Below, in pieces: positions 40,233 to 50,628 of a DNA stretch of 52,038 nt (its first letter is position 1; each line of letters starts with the position of its first letter). This stretch comes from Bacteroidales bacterium. Lineage in GTDB: Bacteria; Bacteroidota; Bacteroidia; Bacteroidales; P3. The translations under genes were made by a program, and so were the position numbers. The DNA is taken from assembly GCA_017429685.1 (NCBI GenBank), contig JAFROL010000045.1:1-52038 (forward strand), given 5' to 3'. The notes beneath the pieces are model-generated. The model was given only the letters and a program-made list of their open reading frames with translations. It searched no databases and was not told the origin of the DNA.

Positions 40233-41168
40233 ATGAAGAAACTCGCAGTGGTCGCTTTCGGCGGTAACGCCCTGCTTCGCAGCGGCCAAAAAGGTACTTA
40301 CAAAGAACAACTCGAAAATGTGGAGCAGACTTGCGAAAGCCTGTGCAACCTGCTGAAACGCAACTATAATGTGGTCATCGGCCACGGCAACGGCCCCCAG
40401 GTGGGCAACGTGATGCTGCAGCACGAGGCCGGCCGCGCCAAAGGCATCGAGGCTATGCCGATGGACTTCTGCGTAGCCGAAACGCAGGGCTCGATTGCCT
40501 ATATGATAGAGATGGGCCTGCGCAACGTGATGGCCCGCAACGACATACAGCGCAACGTTGTGACACTGGTCACCCAGGTGGCTGTCAACAAGCTCGACCC
40601 GATGTTCCAGAACCCCACCAAGCCCGTCGGACCCTACTACACCAAAGAGCAGGCCGAGCAGTTTGCCGCCGAGACGGGCGCAAAATACAAGGAAGACCCC
40701 AAGGGCAACGGCTGGCGCAAGGTCGTCGCTTCGCCCAAACCGGTGCGTATCAATAATATAAAAATTGTCGAACAGTTGGCTAAGGCTGGCAATATCGTCG
40801 TCACCGTTGGCGGCGGCGGCATCCCCGTCGTCGAGGAAAGCGACCGTGTGACTGGCGTCGAAGCCGTTATTGACAAGGACCTGGCCAGCGCCCTCTGCGC
40901 CATCGAAATCGGCGCCGACGAGTTCTACATCCTCACCGACGTGCCCAAGGTCTACATCAATTTCCGCAAGGAAAACGAGCAGGCCCTCGACACCATCACC
41001 ATCGCCCAGGCCAAGAAGTACCTGGAAGAAGGCCAGTTCGCCGAAGGCTCGATGGCTCCGAAGGTTCGCGCTGCCATTATGTTCGTCGAACACGGCGGCA
41101 AGGAGTGCATCATCACTGAGGCCGGCCAGCTCAACAACCCGCATTGCGGAACCCGCATCGTTAAGTAA
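40233..41168 (+). CDS. arcC: Carbamate kinase
   Basis: 311 aa. VVAFGGNALL at the N-terminus, GHGNGPQVGN, then VVTVGGGGIPVVEE and DKDLASALCAIEIGADEFYILTDV identify carbamate kinase, which makes ATP, CO2 and ammonia from carbamoyl phosphate and ADP in the cytosol. It leads a gene group containing ornithine carbamoyltransferase, so the pair would convert citrulline to ornithine with gain of ATP. No arginine deiminase gene is in the window. Confidence 0.97.
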   Translation: MKKLAVVAFGGNALLRSGQKGTYKEQLENVEQTCESLCNLLKRNYNVVIGHGNGPQVGNVMLQHEAGRAKGIEAMPMDFCVAETQGSIAYMIEMGLRNVMARNDIQRNVVTLVTQVAVNKLDPMFQNPTKPVGPYYTKEQAEQFAAETGAKYKEDPKGNGWRKVVASPKPVRINNIKIVEQLAKAGNIVVTVGGGGIPVVEESDRVTGVEAVIDKDLASALCAIEIGADEFYILTDVPKVYINFRKENEQALDTITIAQAKKYLEEGQFAEGSMAPKVRAAIMFVEHGGKECIITEAGQLNNPHCGTRIVK

Positions 41169-41218
41169 TAAACCGCTTAAACTAAGACCTTGACGTCTGT
41201 TCAGCAACAGTATCTGAT

Positions 41219-41674
41219 ATGGAATCTCAGCAATCTCCGAAAGACAAGATATCAAACTCGCCGCAGTTCAAGTCTTTTATGAATAAGTTGGCGACTTTTG
41301 GTGTACTGTTGACTGTCGCCGGGTCGGTTATGAAACTCTCCGGCGTTCAAACAGGCGAGACGTTGCTTATCACAGGGGCAGGGACCCTCTCAGTAGTGTC
41401 AATCTTTTTGGGCCGTATATTTCCTTGTCCGTTTCACGTAGGAGAGGCGTTGTGGAAGTTTTCGATGACGCTAACCGGCTACGCTTCGGCGGTGGTTATT
41501 ATGGGCCTTTTGTTTGTTGTTATGCACTGGCCGGGAGGCAACAGGATGCTGATATTGGGCCTCGGCTCGCTTGCTGTCTGTGCTGTGGCTTGGCTGTTCT
41601 TTTTGCGCCACTACAGAAAAAACCGCGATGTAAAGGTGTTTGAAGAACAAGACGAGAAAGTGGATAACAAATAA
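41219..41674 (+). CDS. Small membrane protein with GldL-like motif
   Basis: 151 aa with four predicted transmembrane helices: LATFGVLLTVAGSVMKL, LLITGAGTLSVVSIFLG, SAVVIMGLLFVVMHWPGG, and LILGLGSLAVCAVAWLFFL, followed by a charged C-terminal tail. The MHWPG segment after a helix resembles the N-terminal domain of GldL, the T9SS motor protein, but there is no GldL cytoplasmic coiled-coil part and no gldKMN nearby. It sits between arcC and the ornithine carbamoyltransferase gene in the same orientation. Confidence 0.6.
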   Translation: MESQQSPKDKISNSPQFKSFMNKLATFGVLLTVAGSVMKLSGVQTGETLLITGAGTLSVVSIFLGRIFPCPFHVGEALWKFSMTLTGYASAVVIMGLLFVVMHWPGGNRMLILGLGSLAVCAVAWLFFLRHYRKNRDVKVFEEQDEKVDNK

Positions 41675-41727
41675 AAAAACGATAGAGAATTAAATAATCG
41701 AAATTCATAATTCAAAACTAAATAAAA

Positions 41728-42729
41728 ATGGCTTACAATTTAAGAAACCGCAATTTCCTGAAGATATTAGACTTCAGCCCGAAAGAACTCAACTATCTGC
41801 TCGACCTGGCTCGCGACCTGAAACGCGCCAAATATGCAGGCACCGAGAAACCGACTATGACCGGCAAGAACATCGCCCTCATTTTCGAGAAGACTTCGAC
41901 CCGTACCCGCTGCGCCTTCGAGGTCGCCGCTAAGGATCAGGGTGCTCACGTCACCTATCTCGGCCCCACCGGTAGCCAGATCGGCATCAAGGAGAGTATG
42001 AAGGACACCGCCCGCGTGCTGGGTCGTATGTTCGACGGTATCGAGTATCGTGGTTTTGACCAGGCCACCGTCGAGGAACTGGCTCAATATGCTGGTGTTC
42101 CCGTATGGAACGGCCTTACCGCTGAGGCTCACCCCACTCAGATCCTTGCTGACTTCCTCACCATCCAGGAGCATACCGACAAGCCCCTCAACCAGGTGAA
42201 GTTCGCCTACATCGGCGATGCCCGCTACAATATGGGTAACAGCCTTATGGTTGGCGGCGTGAAGATGGGTATGGATATCCGCATCATCGCCCCCAAGAAA
42301 CTGCAGCCCGCTAAGGACCTTGTCAAGAAGTGCCAGGAAATCGCCAAGGAAACCGGCGCCAAACTGACCGTCACCGACGACGTCGAGAAGGGCGTGAAGG
42401 GCCTCGATTTCATCTACACCGACATCTGGGTGTCGATGGGCGAACCCGACAGCGTTTGGAAAGAGCGCATCAAGATGCTGATGCCCTACCAGGTCAACGC
42501 CGAGCTGATGAAGAAAACCGGCAACCCGAAGTGCAAATTTATGCACTGCCTGCCTTCGTACCACAATCTGGAGACCAAGGCTGGCCGCGATGTGTACGAG
42601 AAATTCGGTCTGAACGGCATCGAGGTTACCGAGGATGTCTTCGAGAGCGAGAACAGCATCGTCTTCGACGAGGCCGAGAACCGTATGCACACCATCAAGG
42701 CTGTTATGGTTGCCACTCTGGGCGACTGA
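41728..42729 (+). CDS. argF: Ornithine carbamoyltransferase
   Basis: 333 aa, the classical length. Carbamoyl-phosphate motif [15 protein letters not shown], then [30 protein letters not shown], the ornithine site (SMGEPDS) and the catalytic MHCLPSYHN. The sequence is of the ArgF/ArcB type rather than the shorter N-succinylornithine type of Bacteroides. Between carbamate kinase and a transporter, it probably works in the catabolic direction (citrulline to ornithine plus carbamoyl phosphate), though biosynthesis is not excluded. Confidence 0.95.
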   Translation: MAYNLRNRNFLKILDFSPKELNYLLDLARDLKRAKYAGTEKPTMTGKNIALIFEKTSTRTRCAFEVAAKDQGAHVTYLGPTGSQIGIKESMKDTARVLGRMFDGIEYRGFDQATVEELAQYAGVPVWNGLTAEAHPTQILADFLTIQEHTDKPLNQVKFAYIGDARYNMGNSLMVGGVKMGMDIRIIAPKKLQPAKDLVKKCQEIAKETGAKLTVTDDVEKGVKGLDFIYTDIWVSMGEPDSVWKERIKMLMPYQVNAELMKKTGNPKCKFMHCLPSYHNLETKAGRDVYEKFGLNGIEVTEDVFESENSIVFDEAENRMHTIKAVMVATLGD

Positions 42730-42749
42730 TTCAGTTGAAGATTAATAGC

Positions 42750-42806
42750 TGAAAATTGAAAATCAGGCTGACGCTTCTGCGTTTCCTGGTTTTCAATTTT
42801 CATTTT
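42750..42806 (+). terminator. Long hairpin after argF
   Basis: An 18-bp stem with one G-T pair (42750-42767 with 42785-42802), an inner ACGC/GCGT, then TTTTG. A terminator or a partial attenuator between argF and the transporter gene. Confidence 0.75.
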
Positions 42807-42840
42807 GTAACAAACAAAAACTTTAACTACCTTAAACTCT

Positions 42841-44036
42841 ATGAACTGGTTTGTCAATCTGATGACTAACGGCGGCGTAGGCACCACCGTACTAATGCTT
42901 TCTGTTTCTATCTTCGCCGGCCTACTGCTCGGCAAATTCAAAATCGAAGGCATTTCGCTGGGCATCACCTGGGTGCTTTTTGTTGGCATCATCCTCAGTG
43001 CGCTGGGAATTAGCTGCAACCACGATATGCTGCACATCATCAAGGAGTTCGGACTGATACTCTTCGTCACTGCCGTCGGACTGCAGGTGGGACCCGGATT
43101 CTTCAAGTCGTTCAAGAAGGGCGGTTTGGCTATGAACCTGATGGCTCTGGTCAACGTGGCCCTCGGCGTGGTCATCACCATCGTCATCGCCAAGCTGGCA
43201 GGCGAAGAGCTGACCGATATGGCTGGTGTCTACACGGGCGCCATCACCAACACTCCCGGCCTTTCGGCTGCGCAACAGACTGTGCGCGACCTCGGTATGG
43301 ACGCCGCCGCCGACCGCCTGGCCAACGGCTACGCTGTGGCCTACCCGTTGGCTGTGGTGGGTATGATTCTGACTTGTATCGTCTTGCGTCCGCTGTGCCG
43401 CATCGACCTGCAGAAGGAGCCGACAAGCGGTGACGATTTGGAACCGAACCGCCAAAAGCAGGATACGCCTGTCTCGCAGCGCCACAAGGTCAACCTGATA
43501 CCGATTTTCGTCATCATTGCCCTCGGCATCGTCCTTGGCTCGATTCCCATCCCGGTGGGTATGTCGGCTCCCGTCAAGCTGGGCTTGGCTGGCGGCCCGC
43601 TGGTGGCTGCACTTATCGGTAGCTGGCTGGGTGTCAAGAAGGGCTGGTTTACGACCGAATTCACTGAAAGCCACGGCGTCTGGATGCTCCGCGAAGTGGG
43701 CATTGCCCTCTTCCTGGCCGGTGTGGGCCTCGGTGCAGGTTCCAGCTTCATCAGCACCATCCAGGCTGGCGGATATATGTGGATCCTCTACGGTTTCATC
43801 ATCACCGTCGTGCCGCCGCTGCTGGTGGCTCTGTTTGGCCGTCTGGTGTTGAAAATCAACTATTACACCCTGATGGGCTTCATCGGTGGTGCGCATACCG
43901 ACCCCCCGACGCTGGCTTTTGCCAACAACATCGCCCCCGAAGGCTGCAAGCTGCCCAACACGGGCTATGCCACGGTCTATCCGCTGACGATGTTCCTGCG
44001 TATTTTCACCGCGCAACTGCTTGTTTTGCTTGCCGT

Positions 44037-44040
<4 letters not shown>
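42841..44040 (+). CDS. AspT/YidE-family transporter lacking RCK domains
   Basis: 399 aa. Two inverted-repeat-like membrane halves: N-terminal with FGLILFVTAVGLQVGPGFF and GVYTGAITNTPGLSAAQQT; C-terminal with GVWMLREVGIALFLAGVGLGAG and FIGGAHTDPPTLAFANN. This is the YidE/YbjL/AspT duplication, whose members (about 550 aa) usually carry two TrkA-C (RCK_C) domains between the halves. Here the halves are joined by about 30 hydrophilic residues (RIDLQKEPTSGDDLEPNRQK). Such proteins exchange amino acids or dicarboxylates; given the neighbours, an amino-acid exchanger (e.g. citrulline/ornithine) is a guess. Confidence 0.82.
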
Positions 44041-45548
<1,508 letters not shown>

Positions 45549-45574
45549 ATAGGCCTTCGGCACGAAAACGACAT

Positions 45575-45614
45575 AATCAGGGCTGACATTTTGCAGTGTC
45601 AGCCCTGATTTTTA
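45575..45614 (+). terminator. Intrinsic terminator of the arcC-porin cluster
   Basis: Perfect 14-bp stem AATCAGGGCTGACA (45575-45588) with TGTCAGCCCTGATT (45597-45610), 8-nt loop, then TTTA. Confidence 0.9.
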
Positions 45615-45762
45615 CCACAATGTATTTTCCTGATTGAAGTTTTATTAGTTTTTTGTTCTATATCAATATTTTGGTGATTTTGGAGAAAATCTTCAACATT
45701 ATTATCGGATACCATAAAAAACATTACAAATATATTGTTTGATGTAATTTCTTTCGCTGTCA

Positions 45763-45780
45763 GCAAAAGATATCTTTTGC
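45763..45780. repeat. 18-bp palindrome GCAAAAGATATCTTTTGC
   Basis: A perfect palindrome without loop, followed at 45788-45806 by a degenerate partial copy (GAAAGAAATCTTTTGCC). Could be a protein-binding site or the end of a lost mobile element. Confidence 0.7.
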
Positions 45781-45819
45781 TGGTAACGAAAGAAATCTTT
45801 TGCCAGTATCAAAAGAAGT

Positions 45820-45927
45820 CGGCCAAAAATTGCTCTGCAGTCGGGAACCATCGTGACCCTGTCGAACGCAGAACGGCTGGAAGTGCCCGAAGACGTAATT
45901 GATATTGTCAAGGCGTACAATGTCTAA
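45820..45927 (+). pseudogene. Possible gene remnant
   Basis: An open stretch without a start codon ends in SGTIVTLSNAERLEVPEDV and IDIVKAYNV, stop at 45925-45927. The GC-richer, protein-like tail in an AT-rich spacer suggests the 3' end of a lost gene. The family is not recognised. Confidence 0.3.
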
Positions 45928-46064
45928 TGTACAACGAAATAAAAAAGAGTACACCTTCTTACGCAAAAGATATACTCTTGTCGAGTGAAAGATACACTCT
46001 TCTTTGGGAGAAGATACACTCTTTTTTCACCCATCGAACTACCATCCAGCGGATGGGATGATAG

Positions 46065-47231
46065 TCATCTGTTTCCCTTTGCCCTATTATGCGTTTTGCA
46101 GAGCATTTGGCAGTTGTCCTCAGTCGTGGCTCCACCTTTGCTCCACGCCGTCACGTGGTCGGCATCCATATCCTTTAAATCCCATATTTTGGAGTGGTTA
46201 GCATCTTGGCCGATGGCACAGAGCGGGCAGTTGCTGATGCCTTTGACCTTTGCCTCATCGGTTTGACGGTCATAGACACGCCGTTGTGTAGCTTTATCAA
46301 ACAGTCGCACGTTGAGCAGTTTTGTTTCGGTGCATCCACCAAGTACATACTCGAAGACACCACGCCGCTCTCCAACGTAGTCGTCATTTATCAGTTTCTT
46401 CACCTTCTCCGACACATCTTTATGGTCGTATGGATTGTTGTGGAACCGCTCGTAGAGGTCACCCCAATTCAAACCTTGCATCTCGGGATATATGTCGTCA
46501 AAGGTCTTCTTGGCCCACTCTATCACACTATCGAAGTGACTCTCCAATTCCTCGATATTGTCGTCAAAGCGGTGGCTGCTCATATAGTCGCCGATTTTGC
46601 CTTTGCTCACCCATTCGAGGGCGGTGTGCAGATAGTCTTGCCGCTTGACATTACCCTTGATGTAGGCACTCCATTTCTGCACGTTGCTGTCACGGCTGTT
46701 ACTGAACTTGCTTCGCGCCAGCGTAACAAACGACCCACTATATACGGCATTGAGTTTCTCCTGCTCGTTGAGGGTTATGCCCTGTATGTTGATGGTCATA
46801 AACCATTCTTTGATCTCGCTTTCGCTCCCTTCACAGATATATGTCAATAATTTAGTGTTGTCCACCACCTGCCTTAAATCCTCAGGCAGGTCGCTATACT
46901 TATGAGGGCGCCCATTGTGGTGGTATGATATTTTGTCAGTAAGGAAACGCCCGAGTGAGGTGATGCGCTGCTGTCCGTCAAGCACTTCCAATTTCCCATC
47001 AGGGCGGCGGTTGAAGTATAGTAGGCCCAATGGATAGTGTTTCATCACCGATTCAATTACCGACAGCTCTCTTTTGCCGTCGCCATCAGCATACAGATAG
47101 TTACGTTGGTATTCAGGCTGGATTATCAGCTCTCCGTTTAAGCCGTAAAGCCCTTTCTCTTCGTTCTTGTCGTACACGAAACCGTCGCAGATTTCCGGAA
47201 TGGTGTATGTTTTGAATTCTGGCTCTTTCAT
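46065..47231 (-). CDS. DUF262 protein with C-terminal HNH endonuclease
   Basis: 388 aa. An N-terminal DUF262 domain with the hallmark [10 protein letters not shown] (DGQQR at 85-89) and [10 protein letters not shown]; this ParB/Srx-like fold is an NTPase or DNA-binding module in GmrSD-type restriction. The C-terminus is a zinc-stabilised HNH nuclease: CPLC at 335-338, [13 protein letters not shown] with Asp358-His359, Asn373, and CKTHN at 378-382. It follows the adenine methyltransferase gene with an ATGA overlap, so it is the likely nuclease of a restriction system protected by that methylase. Unlike GmrSD it has a classical HNH rather than DUF1524. Confidence 0.85.
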   Translation of the reverse strand: MKEPEFKTYTIPEICDGFVYDKNEEKGLYGLNGELIIQPEYQRNYLYADGDGKRELSVIESVMKHYPLGLLYFNRRPDGKLEVLDGQQRITSLGRFLTDKISYHHNGRPHKYSDLPEDLRQVVDNTKLLTYICEGSESEIKEWFMTINIQGITLNEQEKLNAVYSGSFVTLARSKFSNSRDSNVQKWSAYIKGNVKRQDYLHTALEWVSKGKIGDYMSSHRFDDNIEELESHFDSVIEWAKKTFDDIYPEMQGLNWGDLYERFHNNPYDHKDVSEKVKKLINDDYVGERRGVFEYVLGGCTETKLLNVRLFDKATQRRVYDRQTDEAKVKGISNCPLCAIGQDANHSKIWDLKDMDADHVTAWSKGGATTEDNCQMLCKTHNRAKGNR

Positions 47232-48355
47232 TTGCGTTTGCGAATTAAGATTCTTGGATACATCGGTTGAGGTTTGCCATCCATTATGATGACAGATCGA
47301 GCGTTTAAGTCATTAGCATTGGGGTAATCGTCCTTGGTGTATTTCTTTGCCTTGTAAGGATCATCATTTCTCTGTGTTATCCATAGTATCTCAAACTGTT
47401 CCGGACAATAGAAGTCCAGCCAAGAGATAGGCACACCCATTACTCCGTCGTAGTCTGATGGTATGGCATCGGAGAAAGGCACTTCGATGGCATCGTAGTT
47501 GTCGTAAGGCAGGTAGGCGAAACGCCACTTGGGATTGTCTCGATGTTTGCTGTACTTGCGGTTGTCGGCCATCGTCATCAAATCCATAGGCTTGTGTCGG
47601 CGACCGTGTTCCAGGTTGGTGTACCAACGAACTCCCTTCACACGTATATACTTGCGTCCGTCCTCATCCACGCGCCAGCCACTGGCCTCGATGGGGTATT
47701 CGTCAGGGATGGCAAATTCGCGGTCGCCGCTATGGATGCTCTCGCCATACCACACACGGTTTTCCTTGATATGGGGAAAGATTTCTTTGTACGTTACGGC
47801 ATTCATATTGCCGATAATGAGAAACTGCTTCTTTGCCTCCATTATCCATCCGAAGAACTCGCGGAAGAGCGAGAACGGAGGGTTGGTAACTATGATATCG
47901 GCCTCGTCACGCAGCCGGCAGACTTCGTCGCTGCGGAAGTCACCGTCGCCATCCAAGTATTGCCATTTGAGGTCGTCGAGGTCAACGTGACCATCACCTG
48001 TTTTATCGCTGTCGAGGATAAATATCTTGCCGTGTGTCTTGCTTTTGTCGGCATCATATAGAGGGGACTGTTCCTCGAAAAGCGATGTCTGCAGGCTTAC
48101 CTTGAACTGCTTGCTCTCGATAGCATAGCTGGTTGATACGAGTCGGCGCAACCCAAGTCGTTCAAAGTTTTGTGCAAAGTAGCGCGTGAAGTTGCTCCAC
48201 TCTGGGTCGTCACAAGGCAGCAGTACCGACTTGCCACGGAACACATCGGGGTTGTAGTCGAGGTAACACTCTATTTCGCGCTCTATATCGTAGAACTGGG
48301 TATAAAATTCGTCTTTCTTGGCATTTTTTGCGTTTGCCAGGTCTTTGTTTTGCAT
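47228..48355 (-). CDS. EcoRI-type adenine-specific DNA methyltransferase
   Basis: 375 aa from the Met at 48355; the frame opens 11 codons earlier. [62 protein letters not shown] (catalytic NPPF at 158-161), [10 protein letters not shown] and [20 protein letters not shown] match the M.EcoRI family, which methylates N6 of adenine. Upstream is a nested inverted repeat; downstream, overlapping by 4 bp, is the DUF262-HNH gene. No EcoRI-like nuclease is present, so the specificity need not be GAATTC. Confidence 0.92.
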   Translation of the reverse strand: MQNKDLANAKNAKKDEFYTQFYDIEREIECYLDYNPDVFRGKSVLLPCDDPEWSNFTRYFAQNFERLGLRRLVSTSYAIESKQFKVSLQTSLFEEQSPLYDADKSKTHGKIFILDSDKTGDGHVDLDDLKWQYLDGDGDFRSDEVCRLRDEADIIVTNPPFSLFREFFGWIMEAKKQFLIIGNMNAVTYKEIFPHIKENRVWYGESIHSGDREFAIPDEYPIEASGWRVDEDGRKYIRVKGVRWYTNLEHGRRHKPMDLMTMADNRKYSKHRDNPKWRFAYLPYDNYDAIEVPFSDAIPSDYDGVMGVPISWLDFYCPEQFEILWITQRNDDPYKAKKYTKDDYPNANDLNARSVIIMDGKPQPMYPRILIRKRK

Positions 48356-48681
48356 CGGTGGTGACTGATTGTTATGCACTGCTATCAATCACTTCAACCG
48401 ATTGCAAAAGAAAAAGGCGCGAGCCTTCTATGTGCGTTCAAGGGAAGCCTCGGATGGAAACCCTGCTATACCACGACTCACGCCAAATGGCGCGACTACT
48501 TTGTGGTATAGCATAGGCACCCAATTACCGGCTTGCCTTGAACTATCTTTTCCCGATTGTCAAAATCAGTTTCCGAGGCTTATTTTGAACGCGAAATGGT
48601 AGTCAATGCTATGTTATTATTCTATCTTTATTTTCTTTATCGTTGTTTTATATTGTATTTTTTGTTTTTACCTAATTAATG
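48356..48681. other. Non-coding region upstream of the adenine methyltransferase
   Basis: Holds the nested inverted repeat at 48435-48591 and an AT-rich stretch (48600-48680). On the minus strand it is the leader of the methyltransferase and the tail of the MNT module. No coding frame is supported. Confidence 0.5.
48435..48591. repeat. Nested inverted-repeat element with alternative pairings
   Basis: Outer arms 48435-48454 and 48572-48591 match over 17 of 20 positions. Inner arms GCTATACCAC (48465-48474) and GTGGTATAGC (48503-48512) flank a CGCCA-AA-TGGCG hairpin (48481-48492). A third segment, GGCTTGCCTTGAAC (48530-48543), also complements 48436-48449 at 13 of 14 positions, competing with the outer right arm. 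Confidence 0.8.
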
Positions 48682-48762
48682 TTATTTCTTCACCATTGCG
48701 GTAATGGTTTCAGTCATATCAAGTCCAGCCACAATAGTGCGTTCTTCGTCTGTAAGGCTCAT
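48682..48762 (-). CDS. Very short ORF overlapping the MNT gene, possible HEPN remnant
   Basis: 26 aa: MSLTDEERTIVAGLDMTETI then TAMVKK. Its ATG overlaps the nucleotidyltransferase stop (ATGA). The beginning MSLTDEER is like the start of HEPN toxins that partner MNT nucleotidyltransferases, but a HEPN protein would be about 110-140 aa. No continuation is seen in other frames. It could be a truncated toxin or an independent small protein. Confidence 0.45.
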   Translation of the reverse strand: MSLTDEERTIVAGLDMTETITAMVKK

Positions 48763-49076
48763 ATTATTACTATTTTATCTTGTTCGACGTTCTTGTAAAA
48801 AGGTGAGAATAACCAAGACTGCCAATCTTTTTTTGTGTAGATATGTGGGTTTATCTCAGTCCATATTTCCCAGCCGATTTCTCGTAGCGGAAATCCATAT
48901 TTGTCGTGGTCGTCCCCGGTGATACGGTCTTTGTCGAGCAATATCAGCAGGTCATAGTCGCTGTCGGGCTGCGCGTCACCACGGGCGCGTGAGCCATAGA
49001 GCCATAGCGAGGCCCCCTCGGGGAGTATTTTTTCTCCGAGCGATTTTATCATCTCTATGACCTTTCCCTGTTCCAT
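48759..49076 (-). CDS. MNT-type nucleotidyltransferase domain protein
   Basis: 105 aa, full length for the family. Catalytic motif GSRARGD (28-34) with SDYD (39-42) and a later Glu in the TEIN segment. MNT proteins are the antitoxins of HEPN/MNT toxin-antitoxin modules; they AMPylate the HEPN RNase on tyrosine. A normal HEPN partner is missing (see the 26-aa ORF). Has its own consensus promoter at 49130-49160. Confidence 0.85.
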   Translation of the reverse strand: MEQGKVIEMIKSLGEKILPEGASLWLYGSRARGDAQPDSDYDLLILLDKDRITGDDHDKYGFPLREIGWEIWTEINPHIYTKKDWQSWLFSPFYKNVEQDKIVII

Positions 49077-49129
49077 AATCTTGCTATCCTTTTATATTAG
49101 TCATCTTAAAAAAAAGTGAAACGACGATG

Positions 49130-49160
49130 CAAAATTACAAATAAATAACGGATTGGCAAA
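49130..49160 (-). promoter_or_regulatory. Promoter of the MNT gene
   Basis: Minus-strand TTTG (49157-49160), 19-bp spacer, TAATTTTG (49130-49137) followed by CA. The -33 box lies inside the hairpin at 49149-49178. Confidence 0.8.
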
Positions 49161-49178
49161 AAAACTTTTGCCAATCCG
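49149..49178 (-). terminator. Hairpin after hisS
   Basis: 13-bp perfect stem (CGGATTGGCAAAA with TTTTGCCAATCCG) and a 4-nt loop, 10 bp after the hisS stop. On the minus strand it is followed by TTATTTATTTG, a weak U-tract. Confidence 0.75.
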
Positions 49179-49188
49179 AAAAAAACTC

Positions 49189-50445
49189 TCACTCCTCGAC
49201 CTTCACGATGCGCGTGTAGCCGTACTCTTCGAGCTTTTCGATCTGGGCTTTGACGTTCTTGGCTTTGGGGCTGATGAGGACGCGGTTGCCTTCGTCGCGC
49301 AGGCGGTTTACCTCGACGATAACCTCGCGGACGCGGTCGGCCGCCAGGCCGGGGCGCAGCAGGTATGCCACCGACTCGCCCTTGCGTTCGGGACGGAAAC
49401 CCTTGTCCTTCAAGATTGCCACAATGCGTTCGAAACCAATCGAAAAACCGCAGGCCGGAGCCTGAAGCTTGCCGTCGCTGAATTTGCCAATCATCTCGTC
49501 ATAGCGGCCGCCGCCGGCAATCGAGAACGAGTAGTTCTTCTTGTCAATCAGTTCGATCTCGAAGATAGGACCAGTGTAGTAGCCCATTCCGCGAACAAGC
49601 GAGGGGTCGAAGACAATCGTGCCGCGCCCCTCGATCAGGGCGCGCACGCAGCTGATGATGGTGTCCATATTGTCGGCAATGGCACCGTCGAGGCTGCTGC
49701 CTATGTGCTTGTTGGCAAAGCCTTTGCAGAGGTCGTAGTCGGTCCCGTCGGCCAGCATCGCGCTGTATTTTGCGATGCCTTCCTCGGGCAGTTCCATTTT
49801 GCGCAGCAGGTCGGCAACGCCGTCGACGCCGATTTTATCCAGCTTGTCGAGCACGATGCAGGTCTCGTCGAACTTGTCGGCATCGAAGCCGCAGGCGGCC
49901 GACATAGCCTTGAGGATGCGGCGGTCGTTGACGCGGATCTTGAAGTTGCCCATTCCGAGGCGGTGCAGTATCTCGGCGGTGGCCGAAATGAGCTCTATTT
50001 CAGCTAGATTCGAGGCGTCGCCGATAATGTCGATGTCGCACTGCGTGAACTGGCGGAAGCGCCCCTTCTGCGGCTTGTCGGCGCGGAACGAGCTGCCGAG
50101 CTGCATTGCCTTGAAGGGGTAGGGGAGTGTGTTGATGTTGTTGACAAAGAATCGGCTCAGTGGCACCGTCAGGTCGTAGCGCAGGCCGCTGTCGCACAGC
50201 TCGTCGCCCGTTTCGGCCTCTTTCAGTTTGTCGCCGCGCTTCAAAATCTTGAAAATGAGCGACTCGTTCTCGCCGCCCTGCTTGTTGGTCAGGTTCTCTA
50301 TATGTTCGATGACAGGGGTCTCGATAAGGTTGAAACCGAAGCGTCCATAAGTCTCCTTGATGAGGCCGAGTGCGTACTCGCGGATCTCCATATCGGCGGG
50401 CAGCTGTTCGGGCATTCCCTTGACGGGAGTTTTAATCATTGCCAT
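49189..50445 (-). CDS. hisS: Histidyl-tRNA synthetase
   Basis: 418 aa class II aminoacyl-tRNA synthetase that charges tRNA-His in the cytosol. Motif 2 FRADKPQKGRFRQFTQCDID, the histidine-binding LVRGMGYYTGPIFEIE, GGGRYDEMIGKF, motif 3 GFSIGFERI and a C-terminal anticodon-binding domain (VISPKAKNVKAQIEKL-like). The motif wording (RADKPQKGR; VRGMGYYTG) differs from what I associate with Bacteroides HisS (LARGLNYYTG), raising the possibility of transfer from Firmicutes-like donors. The Met at 50445 or 50439 can serve as start. Confidence 0.96.
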   Translation of the reverse strand: MAMIKTPVKGMPEQLPADMEIREYALGLIKETYGRFGFNLIETPVIEHIENLTNKQGGENESLIFKILKRGDKLKEAETGDELCDSGLRYDLTVPLSRFFVNNINTLPYPFKAMQLGSSFRADKPQKGRFRQFTQCDIDIIGDASNLAEIELISATAEILHRLGMGNFKIRVNDRRILKAMSAACGFDADKFDETCIVLDKLDKIGVDGVADLLRKMELPEEGIAKYSAMLADGTDYDLCKGFANKHIGSSLDGAIADNMDTIISCVRALIEGRGTIVFDPSLVRGMGYYTGPIFEIELIDKKNYSFSIAGGGRYDEMIGKFSDGKLQAPACGFSIGFERIVAILKDKGFRPERKGESVAYLLRPGLAADRVREVIVEVNRLRDEGNRVLISPKAKNVKAQIEKLEEYGYTRIVKVEE

Positions 50446-50498
50446 AATTCTTTGGTATATTGATGATTAATATTGAAATCTGTTTATTTTCGGAATTG

Positions 50499-50506
50499 CA
50501 AAATTA
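50499..50506 (-). promoter_or_regulatory. -7 box of hisS
   Basis: TAATTTTG on the minus strand followed by CA, about 54 bp from the start codon. The -33 position reads TTCC rather than TTTG. Confidence 0.55.
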
Positions 50507-50628
50507 CGCAAAAAAATCAGAACGAGGAAACTAATAATGAAATTAAATTACGGGTTGCTAAATTGCCGTTACGGCGATTGCGGTCTTGGTTTCGGGATCA
50601 GTGTCGGGCGTACACTGGGGGTCCGCCC

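Larger units (their letters stand above)
45549..46064. other. 516-bp intergenic region with terminator, palindrome and repeats
   Basis: After the terminator (45575-45614) the sequence is AT-rich. It holds the palindrome at 45763-45780, a possible gene remnant ending at 45927, and, at about 45944-46025, repeats of GATACACTCTT with an inverted AAGAGTACACCTTCTT. A 72-codon minus ORF (45702-45920) lies here but has no supporting features. Confidence 0.55.

Noticed and set aside
45702-45920. 72-codon minus-strand ORF in the 45.5-46.1 kb spacer
   Set aside because: Composition and lack of motifs suggest chance; the plus strand shows a more protein-like but startless tail.
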